Positions 18,046-26,990 of a DNA stretch of 64,000 bases are shown piece after piece. A model generated the notes under the pieces. That model did no database searches and had not been told where the DNA came from. It worked only from the letters and a program-made list of their open reading frames with translations. This DNA is from Clostridium sp. AF27-2AA (GTDB lineage Bacteria; Bacillota; Clostridia; Lachnospirales; Lachnospiraceae), in NCBI RefSeq assembly GCF_003478505.1, contig NZ_QUFI01000016.1, forward strand, positions 1 to 64,000. The letters are read 5' to 3'. A program made the position numbers and the translations under genes. Numbering within the stretch: the first letter of the stretch is position 1; each line of letters starts with the position of its first letter.

Positions 18046-19353
18046 ATGGGTGCACTCAGCTTTAATGAGATGGAGATAGATGCTCTTGGGGAGATGATGA
18101 ATATCAGCCTCGGAGCATCAGCGACAGCAATGTCTACCCTTTTAGGATCTACCGTTCACATTACGACGCCAAAGGTAAAGATCCTTACAAGGGATCAGTT
18201 TGAGTTTAAAAAGCTAGAACCGGCAGTAGGAGTAGAGATCGCTTATGTAGAGGGTCTGGAAGGAAGCAATATTATGATGTTTAGCAGAAATGACGTGCGC
18301 ATCATAGTAGGAACCCTTCTGGGAGAAGAACTTTCAGATGATGAATTTGAACTGGATGAGATCAATAGAAGTGCGATCTGTGAGGTAATGAACCAGATGA
18401 TGGGTGCTTCTGCAACAGCACTTTCGGAATTTCTGAAATTTACAGTTAATATATCCACGCCGGTTTCTTTTGAGATCACAGACGCAGAAAGCTTTAAAAA
18501 CAAGTATTTCCCGGAAGCAACTCCTATGGTAGTCATTTCCTTTATCCTTGAGATCGAAGGAAAACTGAAAAGTGAGTTTTTAAATATCATGCCGGAGAAG
18601 CTTGCAAAAAGGCTTCTGGAACCATTTGAGATATCCCTGGAAGAAGCAGCAGAGATCCCGGCAGAAAATAAAGAGTCAGGATCAAAGGCAGCAGAAGAAG
18701 CCGCCCCGGTTCCGCAGCCTGAGCCAGAACTGCAGCCAGTCCCGGCCCCGCAGCCTGAGCCAGAACCGCAGCCAGCCCCGGCCCCGCAGCCTGTACCAGA
18801 CCCGCAGCCAGTCCCGGCCCCGCAGCCAGTACCAGAACCGCAGCCAGCCCCGGCCCCCCAGCCTGTATATACCCAGATGCCGGCAGGTATGGCGGCTGGC
18901 ATTTCCACAGATATGAATCCGGCTTTATTGCAGCTTTTAAATCAGATGCAGCAGTCACAGATGCAGATGATGCAGATGATGCAGGGCATGGAAAAACGGG
19001 AAGAGGATGAGAAAACGGAATCCAGGGAACCGGCCCTGATCCGGCCGGCAATAGCACCCGGTCTTGAAGCTTCCGGAATTGAAAAGGGAGAAGAAAGTGC
19101 CAACCAGGAAATGCTTATGAAGGTGCCATTGGAGATATCTGTGGAGATAGGACGCACCAAGAAGCTGGTAAAAGACATTCTGGAGTTTACCCAGGGATCT
19201 CTTGTGGTCCTGGACAAAATGGCAGGAGAACAGGCAGACCTGTATGTAAATGGACAGTGTGTTGCCAGAGGAGATATTGTAGTAGTAGAGGATAATTTTG
19301 GTATCCGTATTACTGATATTGTAACCAGGGATATCAATCCGGAGAGCCTTTAA
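18046..19353 (+). CDS. fliY: FliY: CheY-P phosphatase fused to FliN switch domain
   Basis: A 435-residue C-ring protein. The N-terminal CheC-like domain (about 1-195) has both phosphatase centres intact: E16/N19 in EMMN and E113/N116 in EVMN. A proline-glutamine linker (about 220-280) follows. The C-terminal FliN/SpoA domain (about 355-435) includes VPLEISVEIGRTKKLVKDIL. It should both remove phosphate from CheY and form the lower C-ring, so no separate fliN is needed. AGGAGG precedes the ATG. Confidence 0.94.
   Translation: MGALSFNEMEIDALGEMMNISLGASATAMSTLLGSTVHITTPKVKILTRDQFEFKKLEPAVGVEIAYVEGLEGSNIMMFSRNDVRIIVGTLLGEELSDDEFELDEINRSAICEVMNQMMGASATALSEFLKFTVNISTPVSFEITDAESFKNKYFPEATPMVVISFILEIEGKLKSEFLNIMPEKLAKRLLEPFEISLEEAAEIPAENKESGSKAAEEAAPVPQPEPELQPVPAPQPEPEPQPAPAPQPVPDPQPVPAPQPVPEPQPAPAPQPVYTQMPAGMAAGISTDMNPALLQLLNQMQQSQMQMMQMMQGMEKREEDEKTESREPALIRPAIAPGLEASGIEKGEESANQEMLMKVPLEISVEIGRTKKLVKDILEFTQGSLVVLDKMAGEQADLYVNGQCVARGDIVVVEDNFGIRITDIVTRDINPESL
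18706..18872 (+). repeat. Degenerate tandem repeat encoding the PQP linker of FliY
   Basis: GC-rich units related to CCGGCCCCGCAGCC are repeated about eight times and encode alternating proline, glutamine, glutamate or alanine (PAPQPVPEPQP type). The unit length alternates, so this is a slippage-prone coding repeat and not a regulatory array. It gives the phosphatase domain a long flexible tether to the C-ring. Confidence 0.8.
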
Positions 19354-19354
19354 T

Positions 19355-19621
19355 ATGATAACAGATATTGTTTCTACAACAGGTATGCTGCTTGCTTTTG
19401 TAGTCATTTTGTTTTTGGCATGGCAGGCAAGCCGGTACCTGGGGAAAAATGCCCCTTATGGAAATAAAGGGGGGAAGGTGCGGATACTGGAACAACTAAA
19501 AGTAGGAAACGATCAGTACATTATCCTTCTTAAACTGGATGAAAACCAATATCTGCTTGGGACCAGTCAGACGGGGATCCAGGTTCTGGAACGGTTTAAG
19601 GAGGAGAAAACGAATGAATGA
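19355..19621 (+). CDS. fliO: Flagellar export gate assembly protein FliO (FliZ-like)
   Basis: An 88-residue membrane protein with one N-terminal membrane segment (about 8-24, MLLAFVVILFLAWQA). A short cytoplasmic domain has the pattern GKVRILEQLKVGNDQYIILLKLDENQYLLGTS seen in FliO. FliO helps assemble the FliP ring. It starts 2 bases after the fliY stop without a clear ribosome site, suggesting coupling, and overlaps the start of fliP by 8 bases. Confidence 0.85.
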   Translation: MITDIVSTTGMLLAFVVILFLAWQASRYLGKNAPYGNKGGKVRILEQLKVGNDQYIILLKLDENQYLLGTSQTGIQVLERFKEEKTNE

Positions 19622-20270
19622 GCTGATTACAGGCTTAAATGGAGGAAATGTTCCTGCGCTGGATATTATCATGCTGCTTACCTTTGCAGCATTGCTTCCT
19701 TCCATTGTGGTTATGATGAGTTCCTTTATGCGCATCATAATCATACTTTCTTTTACGAGAAATGCAATGGGAGTCCAGCAGACGCCGCCTAATATGGTAT
19801 TAACAGGCATGGCACTTTTTTTGTCGCTGTATATTATGAGTCCGGTTATAGGCCAGATCAATACGGTTGCCTACGAGCCCTATAAAAATGGGGAGATCAC
19901 ACAGCAGGAGGCAGTAAGCCGCATGGCAGATCCACTGAAGCAATTCATGCTTCGCAATACAGAGAAGGATACGCTGGATCATTTTGTACAGATGTCAAAA
20001 CAGGAAGTTAAGAAAGATGTGAAAGAATATCCTCTTACTGTTGTTGTACCGGCTTTTATGACCAGCGAATTAAAAAAAGGGTTTCTTGCAGGATTTCTGA
20101 TTTATCTTCCATTTCTGCTTATAGATATAGTGGTGTCTACCACCCTTATGTCCATGGGTATGGTAATGCTTCCGCCAACTATGGTCTCTCTTCCCTTTAA
20201 GTTACTTTTATTTATTACAGTAAATGGCTGGGAACTTTTATTTTCAAGTCTGGTACAAAGCTTCCGGTAG
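19614..20270 (+). CDS. fliP: Flagellar export gate protein FliP
   Basis: A 218-residue core protein of the export gate. Conserved blocks include MLLTFAALLPSIVVMMSSFMRIIIILSF, RNAMGVQQTPPNMVL and FAMT-type segments such as VVVPAFMTSELKKGF, with DIVVSTTLMSMGMVMLPP near the end. ATG at 19614 is chosen because AAGGAGGAG stands just upstream; the in-frame ATG at 19539 lies inside fliO. fliQ and fliR follow. Confidence 0.96.
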   Translation: MNELITGLNGGNVPALDIIMLLTFAALLPSIVVMMSSFMRIIIILSFTRNAMGVQQTPPNMVLTGMALFLSLYIMSPVIGQINTVAYEPYKNGEITQQEAVSRMADPLKQFMLRNTEKDTLDHFVQMSKQEVKKDVKEYPLTVVVPAFMTSELKKGFLAGFLIYLPFLLIDIVVSTTLMSMGMVMLPPTMVSLPFKLLLFITVNGWELLFSSLVQSFR

Positions 20271-20285
20271 GAAAGAGGTGGGAAT

Positions 20286-20549
20286 ATGACAGAAGTGCAG
20301 ATCCTGGATATCATGTATGAAGCATTTCAGCTGGCAATGAAGCTGTCGCTGCCATTTCTGTTGCTCAGTATGATCGTAGGTGTGGTCATTGCTGTTTTTC
20401 AGGCAGCCACACAGATCAATGAACAGACAATGACATTTGTCCCCAAGCTGCTGGCTATTATGGTGCTTTTAGGTTTTTTAGGAAGTTCTATGCTGGTTAT
20501 GCTTCAGGAATTTTTTCAATACATAGTGGAATTGATCGCAAAGGGGTAA
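20286..20549 (+). CDS. fliQ: Flagellar export gate protein FliQ
   Basis: An 87-residue protein with two membrane segments (about 17-38 and 55-75). It has the family pattern PFLLLSMIVGVVIAVFQAATQINEQTMTFVPK. It forms part of the FliPQR export channel. GAAAGAGGTGGG precedes the ATG and fliR follows after 9 bases. Confidence 0.95.
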   Translation: MTEVQILDIMYEAFQLAMKLSLPFLLLSMIVGVVIAVFQAATQINEQTMTFVPKLLAIMVLLGFLGSSMLVMLQEFFQYIVELIAKG

Positions 20550-20558
20550 AGAAGATCT

Positions 20559-21317
20559 ATGTTTATCACATTTTCAATGGCAGTGATGCGTATGAGCGGA
20601 GCCATCGGATTCAATCCCCTTTTTGGAAAAAGTAATTTTCCTGTAAAAATAAGGGCATATTTTATTTTTGCCCTGTCACTGCTCCTGTATCTGTCTGCAG
20701 ACCAGACCCAGATGGCATATCCGGGATCAATGGCAGAATACATCCTGATGCTTGCGGGAGAGCTTTTTCTTGGGGCAGTGTTGGCCTTTGCAATGGAACT
20801 GGCATTCCTTACTATCCGGTTTGCTTCTTCCATTATGGATTATTCAATGGGACTTAGCATGGCTCAGGTTTATGATCCCCAGTATGGAACCCAGTCAACG
20901 GTCAGTTCCGGTATTTATTATGCATTTATGGTACTTATCTTTTTTGCCAGCAACAGTCATTTACGGCTGTTAGCATTGTTTTACCAGTCGGTACAGCTGA
21001 TCCCTTTTGGAAAAGTGACATTTAATCCCATGCTGGTCCATGTGATCACAGCTGGATTCTGCCAGGGAATCCTTACTGGTATGCAGTTTGCATTTCCAAT
21101 GATAGCAATTGAGCTTGTATCAGAACTGGCAATGGGGATTCTGATGCGTATCATTCCCCAGATCAATGTTTTTACGGTAAATTTCCAGGTAAAGATCATA
21201 ATGGGGCTTTTGATGATGCTGCTGCTGTTTTCGCCAATGGCAGATTATATAAATACCATCTTTACATATATGTATCAGATGATGTGGAAGCTTTTAAGCA
21301 ATATGAAACCAGTCTGA
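20559..21317 (+). CDS. fliR: Flagellar export gate protein FliR
   Basis: A 252-residue multi-span membrane protein of the export channel. Typical segments include MRMSGAIGFNPLFG near the start, the central SIMDYSMGLSMAQVYDPQYGTQ and ALGILMRIIPQINVF-like sequence (LAMGILMRIIPQINVF) near the end. It lies between fliQ and flhB in the conserved order. Confidence 0.95.
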   Translation: MFITFSMAVMRMSGAIGFNPLFGKSNFPVKIRAYFIFALSLLLYLSADQTQMAYPGSMAEYILMLAGELFLGAVLAFAMELAFLTIRFASSIMDYSMGLSMAQVYDPQYGTQSTVSSGIYYAFMVLIFFASNSHLRLLALFYQSVQLIPFGKVTFNPMLVHVITAGFCQGILTGMQFAFPMIAIELVSELAMGILMRIIPQINVFTVNFQVKIIMGLLMMLLLFSPMADYINTIFTYMYQMMWKLLSNMKPV

Positions 21318-21334
21318 AGGGAGTGTAACAGAAG

Positions 21335-22408
21335 ATGGGACAGAGTGGTCAGGAGAAAACAGAACAGCCTACCGCCAAAAAGAGGCAGGATGCCAGAAAA
21401 GAAGGAAATATCTTCCAAAGCAGGGATGTAGCTACCGTATTGATCCTGGCAGGCATATTTTTCGGGATCCGCATATGGCTTCCTTTTATATACGGACAGC
21501 TGAAAACTTATATGACCTGGGTCATAGATGGAGCAGCCCGGTCCTCAGAAGATATGCTTTCAGCCAGCCTTGTTTTTGTTACACTGTCTGTGTTTTTAAA
21601 ATGTGCGCTTCCTCTGTTGCTTTTAGCCCTTTTACTTGGAATTGTGGCGCATGGAGTACAGACACGTTTTAATGTATCTTTTAAATCCATACGGCCAAAA
21701 TGGAACAGGCTTAATCCTCTTTCAGGTATAAAACGTCTGTTTTCCATGAAAAATGTAGTAGAGTTGGTGAAAAACTCCATCAAGATAACCCTGCTGCTGG
21801 TATTGCTTTATAACATACTGAAACGGGATCTGCAGCCCATGGCATCAATGATCGATATGAATCCTACAGCATCTGCGGCTTATATGATGAAAATGATCTT
21901 TGATCTGCTGATACGTGTATGTATTGCCTTTACGGTCATTGCCTTTGGCGATTATCTGTATCAGCGCTGGGAATATGAAAAAGAGCTTCGCATGACAAAG
22001 CAGGAAGTAAAAGATGAGTATAAACAGACAGAAGGTAATCCTGAGATTAAAAACAGGATCAAAAGCCTGCAGCGTCAGATGGCATCAAGCCGGATGATGC
22101 AGAAGGTTCCCCAGGCAGATGTGATCATACGAAATCCTACCCATGTGGCCATTGCTTTAAAATATGATCCTGATCATGACAATGCTCCGGTAGTACTTGC
22201 CAAGGGATTAGATGAACTGGCGTTAAGAATCGTAAAGGTGGGGGAGGAAAACAATGTTTATACCATTGAAAATAAACCACTTGCACGGGCTATGTACAAT
22301 TCCTGTGAACTGGACAGGCCGATCCCCTCAGAATTTTATACAGCAGTAGCGGAAATCCTGGTATATCTGTATAAACAGGACAACGGGAAAAATAAAGATA
22401 AAAAATAA
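21335..22408 (+). CDS. flhB: Flagellar export switch protein FlhB
   Basis: A 357-residue export gate protein. It begins with the family signature GQEKTEQPTAKKRQDARKEG, followed by four membrane segments. The cytoplasmic domain carries the self-cleavage motif NPTH (from N267) in IIRNPTHVAIALKYD. Cleavage there allows the hook-to-filament export switch triggered by FliK. A second, free copy of the downstream FlhB domain is encoded at 42955. Confidence 0.96.
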   Translation: MGQSGQEKTEQPTAKKRQDARKEGNIFQSRDVATVLILAGIFFGIRIWLPFIYGQLKTYMTWVIDGAARSSEDMLSASLVFVTLSVFLKCALPLLLLALLLGIVAHGVQTRFNVSFKSIRPKWNRLNPLSGIKRLFSMKNVVELVKNSIKITLLLVLLYNILKRDLQPMASMIDMNPTASAAYMMKMIFDLLIRVCIAFTVIAFGDYLYQRWEYEKELRMTKQEVKDEYKQTEGNPEIKNRIKSLQRQMASSRMMQKVPQADVIIRNPTHVAIALKYDPDHDNAPVVLAKGLDELALRIVKVGEENNVYTIENKPLARAMYNSCELDRPIPSEFYTAVAEILVYLYKQDNGKNKDKK

Positions 22409-22429
22409 TAGTTGGAGATTAATGGACGA

Positions 22430-24553
22430 ATGAAACGGTTATTGAGTTACTCAGTGGTTATGTTTGTGATCACGATCATATTGCTTTTGATCATTCCCCT
22501 TCCGGCGGGACTGGTGGATGTGGCGATCATATTGAATATGTCCCTTTCCATGATGATCCTGGTAATAACCATGACCATTCGGGAGCCATTGGAATTCTCC
22601 ATATTCCCCTCTCTTTTGCTTATTACCACGCTGTTCCGTCTGGGTATCAATGTTTCAACCACGAGAAATATCCTTTCTCAGGGAGGTTCATCAGGCCGTG
22701 TCATTGCTGCCTTTGGTGATTTCGTTTTAAGAGGAAACGTAGTAGTAGGTCTGATCATCTTCCTGATCATCGTGTTGATGCAGTTTATTGTTATCACAAA
22801 AGGTGCAGAACGAGTGGCAGAGGTGGCAGCCAGATTTAATCTGGATGCCATGCCGGGAAAACAGATGGCTATTGATGCAGACCTTAGTTCTGGCCTGATC
22901 AATGAAACACAGGCAAAGGAACGGCGTGCCAAGGTTCAGAGAGAAGCAGATTTTTATGGTGCAATGGATGGTGCGACTAAGATTGTAAAGGGCGATGCAG
23001 TTATGTCACTTATCACAACTGCCATTAATCTGATCGGCGGCAGTATCATCGGTATTGTACAGTCCGGCAGCAGCATCTCAGCGGTACTGAGTACCTATTC
23101 CATTGCGACAGTAGGTGATGGTCTGGTATCCCAGATACCAGCTCTTCTTATTTCTACTGCAACAGGAATGATCGTTACAAGAGCTGTTTCAGAAGGCAGC
23201 TTAAATGAAGATGTATCAAAGCAGTTTCTGGCCCAGCCTCATGCTATGATCGTTAGTGGTGCAGCAGTGGCGGTTATGGCTGTGATACCTGGAATGCCGG
23301 CAGTAAGGACTCTGGTTGTGGCTGCATGTCTTATGGGAAGCGGATTTTATCTTTCCGGAAAGATAAAAAAAGAGCCACAGGCATTGGCAGAAATGGCAAT
23401 GGCTCCTTCTACCCAGCTTCAGGATTCCCCACAGGCTCAGGCAGCTGCTGCAAAAGAGGAAGTAAGTGAGGAAGAATATTTTAAAGATGTAAATAATGTA
23501 TACAGCCTTCTTACACTGGAGCCAGTGGAGATCGAGTTTGGTTATAGTCTAATCCCTCTGGCAGATGAGTCAGTAGGCGGAAGGCTGATCAGCAGGATCG
23601 TTATATTCCGCCGCCAATATGCCCAGGATATGGGATTTGTGATCCCATCCATCCGGCTCCGGGACAGTTCTTCCCTGGGACCAAGTCAGTATAGTATCCG
23701 CATAAAAGGAGAAGAAATTGCAGGAGGAGAGATCCTGATTGATTATTTCCTTGCTCTGGAACCAGAGAAGGTGGAAGAAGAAATTGAAGGTATTGAGGCC
23801 ATTGAACCGGCATACGGTATACCCAGCAGGTGGATCAAGCCTGAAAACAGAGATCGAGCTGAATTATATGGTTATACGGTCATTGATCCTCTGTCTGTAT
23901 TGCTCATGCATCTTTCAGAAGTCATCCGGCAGCATTCATACGAACTGCTTACAAGACAGGAAGTGGTAAGGCTTACGGAAAATCTCAAAAAAACAGCTCC
24001 TGAACTGGTGGAAGAGGCAATACCACAGATGATCAGCTACAGTTATTTCCAGAGAGTTCTTACAAACCTTCTAAAAGAAGGAATCCCGATCCGCGACCTG
24101 GAGACCATTGTAGAGAATCTGATGCAGACAGCTTCAGAAACAGGTCTTCCTCCAAGAGAGCTGGACCAGACAGTAGAAAAGATCAGGACAGCTCTTAAAC
24201 GTACCATTACCCGCATGTACTGTACAGATGGATGCATGAAAGTCATCACACTGGATGCCCAGCTGGAACGGGAAATGGTCGCATCCTTGTCAAAAGGGGA
24301 AAATGGCTTATATCTGGCATTAAACCCGGAAATGCTCCAGCATGTCATCCGGCAGCTGGCAGAGCAGATAAAAAAGTTCAGTGGTTTATCACAGAACCCG
24401 GTGATTCTGACTTCACAGGTTATGAGGATTCATTTTTACCATCTGGTAGAACCCTTTTATCCTAATATCAGGGTGCTTTCATTTAATGAGATCGCAAATA
24501 ATGTGCAGATCCAGTCAATTGGAAATATAAGTACAATGAAAAAAGGATCATAA
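22430..24553 (+). CDS. flhA: Flagellar export gate protein FlhA
   Basis: A 707-residue export gate protein. The N-terminal half has about eight membrane segments and the conserved cytoplasmic loop GAERVAEVAARFNLDAMPGKQMAID. The C-terminal cytoplasmic domain (about 350 onward) docks chaperone-substrate complexes. The start is uncertain: ATG at 22430 (MKRLLSYSV) is typical, with GGAG 12 bases upstream, while TTG at 22412 is an in-frame alternative. The sigma factor gene follows directly; flhF and flhG, usual next genes in Firmicutes, are absent. Confidence 0.96.
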   Translation: MKRLLSYSVVMFVITIILLLIIPLPAGLVDVAIILNMSLSMMILVITMTIREPLEFSIFPSLLLITTLFRLGINVSTTRNILSQGGSSGRVIAAFGDFVLRGNVVVGLIIFLIIVLMQFIVITKGAERVAEVAARFNLDAMPGKQMAIDADLSSGLINETQAKERRAKVQREADFYGAMDGATKIVKGDAVMSLITTAINLIGGSIIGIVQSGSSISAVLSTYSIATVGDGLVSQIPALLISTATGMIVTRAVSEGSLNEDVSKQFLAQPHAMIVSGAAVAVMAVIPGMPAVRTLVVAACLMGSGFYLSGKIKKEPQALAEMAMAPSTQLQDSPQAQAAAAKEEVSEEEYFKDVNNVYSLLTLEPVEIEFGYSLIPLADESVGGRLISRIVIFRRQYAQDMGFVIPSIRLRDSSSLGPSQYSIRIKGEEIAGGEILIDYFLALEPEKVEEEIEGIEAIEPAYGIPSRWIKPENRDRAELYGYTVIDPLSVLLMHLSEVIRQHSYELLTRQEVVRLTENLKKTAPELVEEAIPQMISYSYFQRVLTNLLKEGIPIRDLETIVENLMQTASETGLPPRELDQTVEKIRTALKRTITRMYCTDGCMKVITLDAQLEREMVASLSKGENGLYLALNPEMLQHVIRQLAEQIKKFSGLSQNPVILTSQVMRIHFYHLVEPFYPNIRVLSFNEIANNVQIQSIGNISTMKKGS

Positions 24554-24601
24554 GTGTACGGTCAAATGATATAAACAGCAGATAACAGGAGTGAAAAAGT
24601 T

Positions 24602-25399
24602 ATGGTAGAAAATCAAGAAAAAGCAGAAAAGGAGTTATTTGCGCTTTATAAAGAAACGAAAGATCTAGAAATAAAGAAAGAGATCACCATGAGGTATCTG
24701 TACATAGCAAGAACCATGGCAGCAAAGTTATACGATCTTTATTCTACCACTATGCAGATGGAAGATGCAGTAAATGAGGGTGTGGTGGCGATCATAAAAG
24801 GGATCGATATGTATGATCCGGATAAAAACATTAAGTTTTCCACTTACATTACAACGCGGGTAAGAGGAGCAATGCTGGATTATGTAAGAAAACAGGAGTG
24901 GATGCCCCGGGGATTTTACAAGCAGTTGGGTATTATAGAATCTGCATGCGAGGACATGAAGCGGGAATTAGGAAGAATACCAACAGTTGATGAACTGGCC
25001 AAGCATCTTGGAATAGAAAAAAAACGCTGCCAGAGGATCATTTCCATGAAAAACAGGAGAAATATCCAGTCTCTTGATTTTTTACTGGAAAACCAGAATA
25101 CATCCAATGGAGTCCAGATCACAAACAACGATACCCAGGTACAGCCTGAGGAGGCATGCTTGTGGGAAGAGGATATGCGGGTGCTGGCGGAAGGCATAGC
25201 CCAGCTAAATGAAAAAGAGCAGAAAACACTGGCACTGCATTATATGGAAGGGTTGAAAATGGAACAGGTGGGCCGGGTCATAGGTGTCAGCCAGCCCAGA
25301 GCATCCCAGATCCACACGATCGCCTTGCGTAAGCTGCGCCATTTTATAGAAACAAAAGATGGAAAGGGGATAAAGTCAGATGTATCAGGGATTTTATAA
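24602..25399 (+). CDS. fliA: Flagellar sigma factor sigma-28 (FliA/SigD/WhiG family)
   Basis: A 265-residue sigma-70-family factor. Region 2 includes YSTTMQMEDAVNEGVVAIIKGIDMYDP and FSTYITTRVRGAMLDYVRKQEW. Region 3 includes GRIPTVDELAKHLGIE, and region 4 ends MEQVGRVIGVSQPRASQIHTIALRKL. It is expected to read the late promoters listed in this annotation and to be held by FlgM (41322-41011). Its 3' end overlaps the next gene by 20 bases. Confidence 0.94.
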   Translation: MVENQEKAEKELFALYKETKDLEIKKEITMRYLYIARTMAAKLYDLYSTTMQMEDAVNEGVVAIIKGIDMYDPDKNIKFSTYITTRVRGAMLDYVRKQEWMPRGFYKQLGIIESACEDMKRELGRIPTVDELAKHLGIEKKRCQRIISMKNRRNIQSLDFLLENQNTSNGVQITNNDTQVQPEEACLWEEDMRVLAEGIAQLNEKEQKTLALHYMEGLKMEQVGRVIGVSQPRASQIHTIALRKLRHFIETKDGKGIKSDVSGIL

Positions 25400-26177
25400 T
25401 CTGGCGTCAGGCATGCTGACCCAGAGCAGGAACTTAAATACCATCAGCAATAATATGGTGAATATCCAGACTCCTGGATATAAAAATGAAACAATGGTAA
25501 GCAGTACTTTCAAGGAAGAAATGCTTTATCGTACAGGACAGTATAGCAAAGAAAATCCAACCCAGCTGGCAACTGTTTCAAAAATAAAGACAGCAAAGCA
25601 GGTTTATACCAATTATAACCAGGGCGGTCTGGAACAGACAGATGGGATCTATGACTTTGCCTTAAATGGAAATGGCTTTTTCTGCATCCAGACATCACAG
25701 GGCATCCGGTATACAAGGAATGGTTCATTTTCAGTAGATAAAGATGGATATCTGGTTTTAAACCAGGCAGGAAGAGTCTTAAACAAAGAAGGACAGCCTG
25801 TCCAGATCAAAAATGAGAACTTTACAGTTGATTCCAAAGGACACATTACTGCTGCTATTACAAATCAGTCTGATGGTGAAGAAAGCGGCAGCCAGGAAGT
25901 TACCATAGAGGATTATGGAACTTTGAAAGTAGTGGATTTTCCAGATCAGGGGCAGCTTCATGCAGAGGATAATGGACTTTTCTCTACTGCACAGGCAGAA
26001 ACAACGCCTGCAGATACAACCGTTCAATGGAAAATGCTGGAAAAATCCAATGTAGACATGGTGGAGCAGATGACAGCTATGATGTCATCCCAGAGAGCGC
26101 TTCAAAGCGCAGCCCAGTCACTGAGAATGTATGATCAAATCATGAGTAAGTCTGTGTCAGATGTCGGTAAGCTGTAA
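25380..26177 (+). CDS. Flagellar basal-body rod protein, FlgF/FlgG type (first copy)
   Basis: A 265-residue rod protein. The N-terminal signature is ISNNMVNIQTPGYKNE. A GNGFFCIQTSQGIRYTRNGSF block and the C-terminal EKSNVDMVEQMTAMMSSQRALQSAAQSLR helix are typical of FlgF and FlgG. It overlaps the sigma-28 gene by 20 bases, with a GGGGAT-type ribosome site inside that gene. It forms a tandem pair with the next gene, as flhO/flhP do in Bacillus. Assigning F or G needs a phylogeny. Confidence 0.9.
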   Translation: MYQGFYNLASGMLTQSRNLNTISNNMVNIQTPGYKNETMVSSTFKEEMLYRTGQYSKENPTQLATVSKIKTAKQVYTNYNQGGLEQTDGIYDFALNGNGFFCIQTSQGIRYTRNGSFSVDKDGYLVLNQAGRVLNKEGQPVQIKNENFTVDSKGHITAAITNQSDGEESGSQEVTIEDYGTLKVVDFPDQGQLHAEDNGLFSTAQAETTPADTTVQWKMLEKSNVDMVEQMTAMMSSQRALQSAAQSLRMYDQIMSKSVSDVGKL

Positions 26178-26190
26178 GGAGGATAAAGAA

Positions 26191-26982
26191 ATGAATATGT
26201 CATTTTATACAGGAGCAGCAGGAGCCGGACAGTTTACAAAAAAACTGTCAGTTGTATCCAATAACCTGGCCAATATCAACAATACAGGCTTTAAACCTAA
26301 AACAGCGGCTTTTTCTGAACTGATCCACTATAATCTTAATGATTCTGAAAATGCCCAGACAGAGCTGCAGACAGGTTCAGGAGCCAGATTGGAGCGTACC
26401 TGGACGGATTTTAGTACAGCCGGTGCTACTCAGACCGGAAAAGAATATGATTATGCAATTATGGAGCCTAATGCATTTTTTATGATACAGGATCCTGCAT
26501 CAGGTGAGATCACCTATACAAGAAACGGTCATTTTCACAGGGGAGAACGTGAAGATGGATTTTATCTTACAACAGAAGATGGAAAGCTGGTGCTGGACCA
26601 AAACCGGCAGCCTCTTAAGCTGGAAGTAACAGATGTAGAAAAGCTGCAGGAGGAATCAGAGTCAGAAGACGATGACTACGATACAGATGATACAGACAGC
26701 ACAGAGGATGATACTGACCTTCCTAAGGTAAGTGTATACACATTTTCAAATCCCAGCCGTCTCTTAAGCGTAGGAGATAATGAATATAAAGTACAGGATG
26801 AAATGGAAGCTTCTTTAAAATCAGATGCGGTCCTGCAAAAGGGGGCACTGGAGAATTCAGGCACCGATATGGCAAAAGAAATGGTCCATGTGATCGAATG
26901 CCAGAGAGCCTTTTCCTATGCTGTAAAAATGATCACTACATCAGATGATATAGAGGGAACGATCAATTCACTGAGAGGATAA
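26191..26982 (+). CDS. Flagellar basal-body rod protein, FlgF/FlgG type (second copy)
   Basis: A 263-residue rod protein with VVSNNLANINNTGFKPKT near the start, ITYTRNGHFHRG in the middle and SGTDMAKEMVHVIECQRAFSYAVKMI at the end. The start at 26191 is chosen for the AAGGAGG just upstream; an earlier in-frame ATG at 26161 lies within the preceding gene. A very acidic insertion of about 25 residues (D, E, S, T only, near residues 155-180) interrupts the exposed domain, which is unusual for a rod protein. Confidence 0.88.
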   Translation: MNMSFYTGAAGAGQFTKKLSVVSNNLANINNTGFKPKTAAFSELIHYNLNDSENAQTELQTGSGARLERTWTDFSTAGATQTGKEYDYAIMEPNAFFMIQDPASGEITYTRNGHFHRGEREDGFYLTTEDGKLVLDQNRQPLKLEVTDVEKLQEESESEDDDYDTDDTDSTEDDTDLPKVSVYTFSNPSRLLSVGDNEYKVQDEMEASLKSDAVLQKGALENSGTDMAKEMVHVIECQRAFSYAVKMITTSDDIEGTINSLRG

Positions 26983-26990
26983 GGTAAAAA

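Noticed and set aside
18706..18872. GC-rich repeats as a CRISPR-like array
   Set aside because: The repeats are short, uninterrupted by unique spacers, and in frame in fliY, coding for a PQP linker.
18243..18908. Minus-strand frame of 221 codons opposite fliY
   Set aside because: It is a composition shadow of the PQP repeats (G/A/C rich), with no ribosome site and no recognisable domain.
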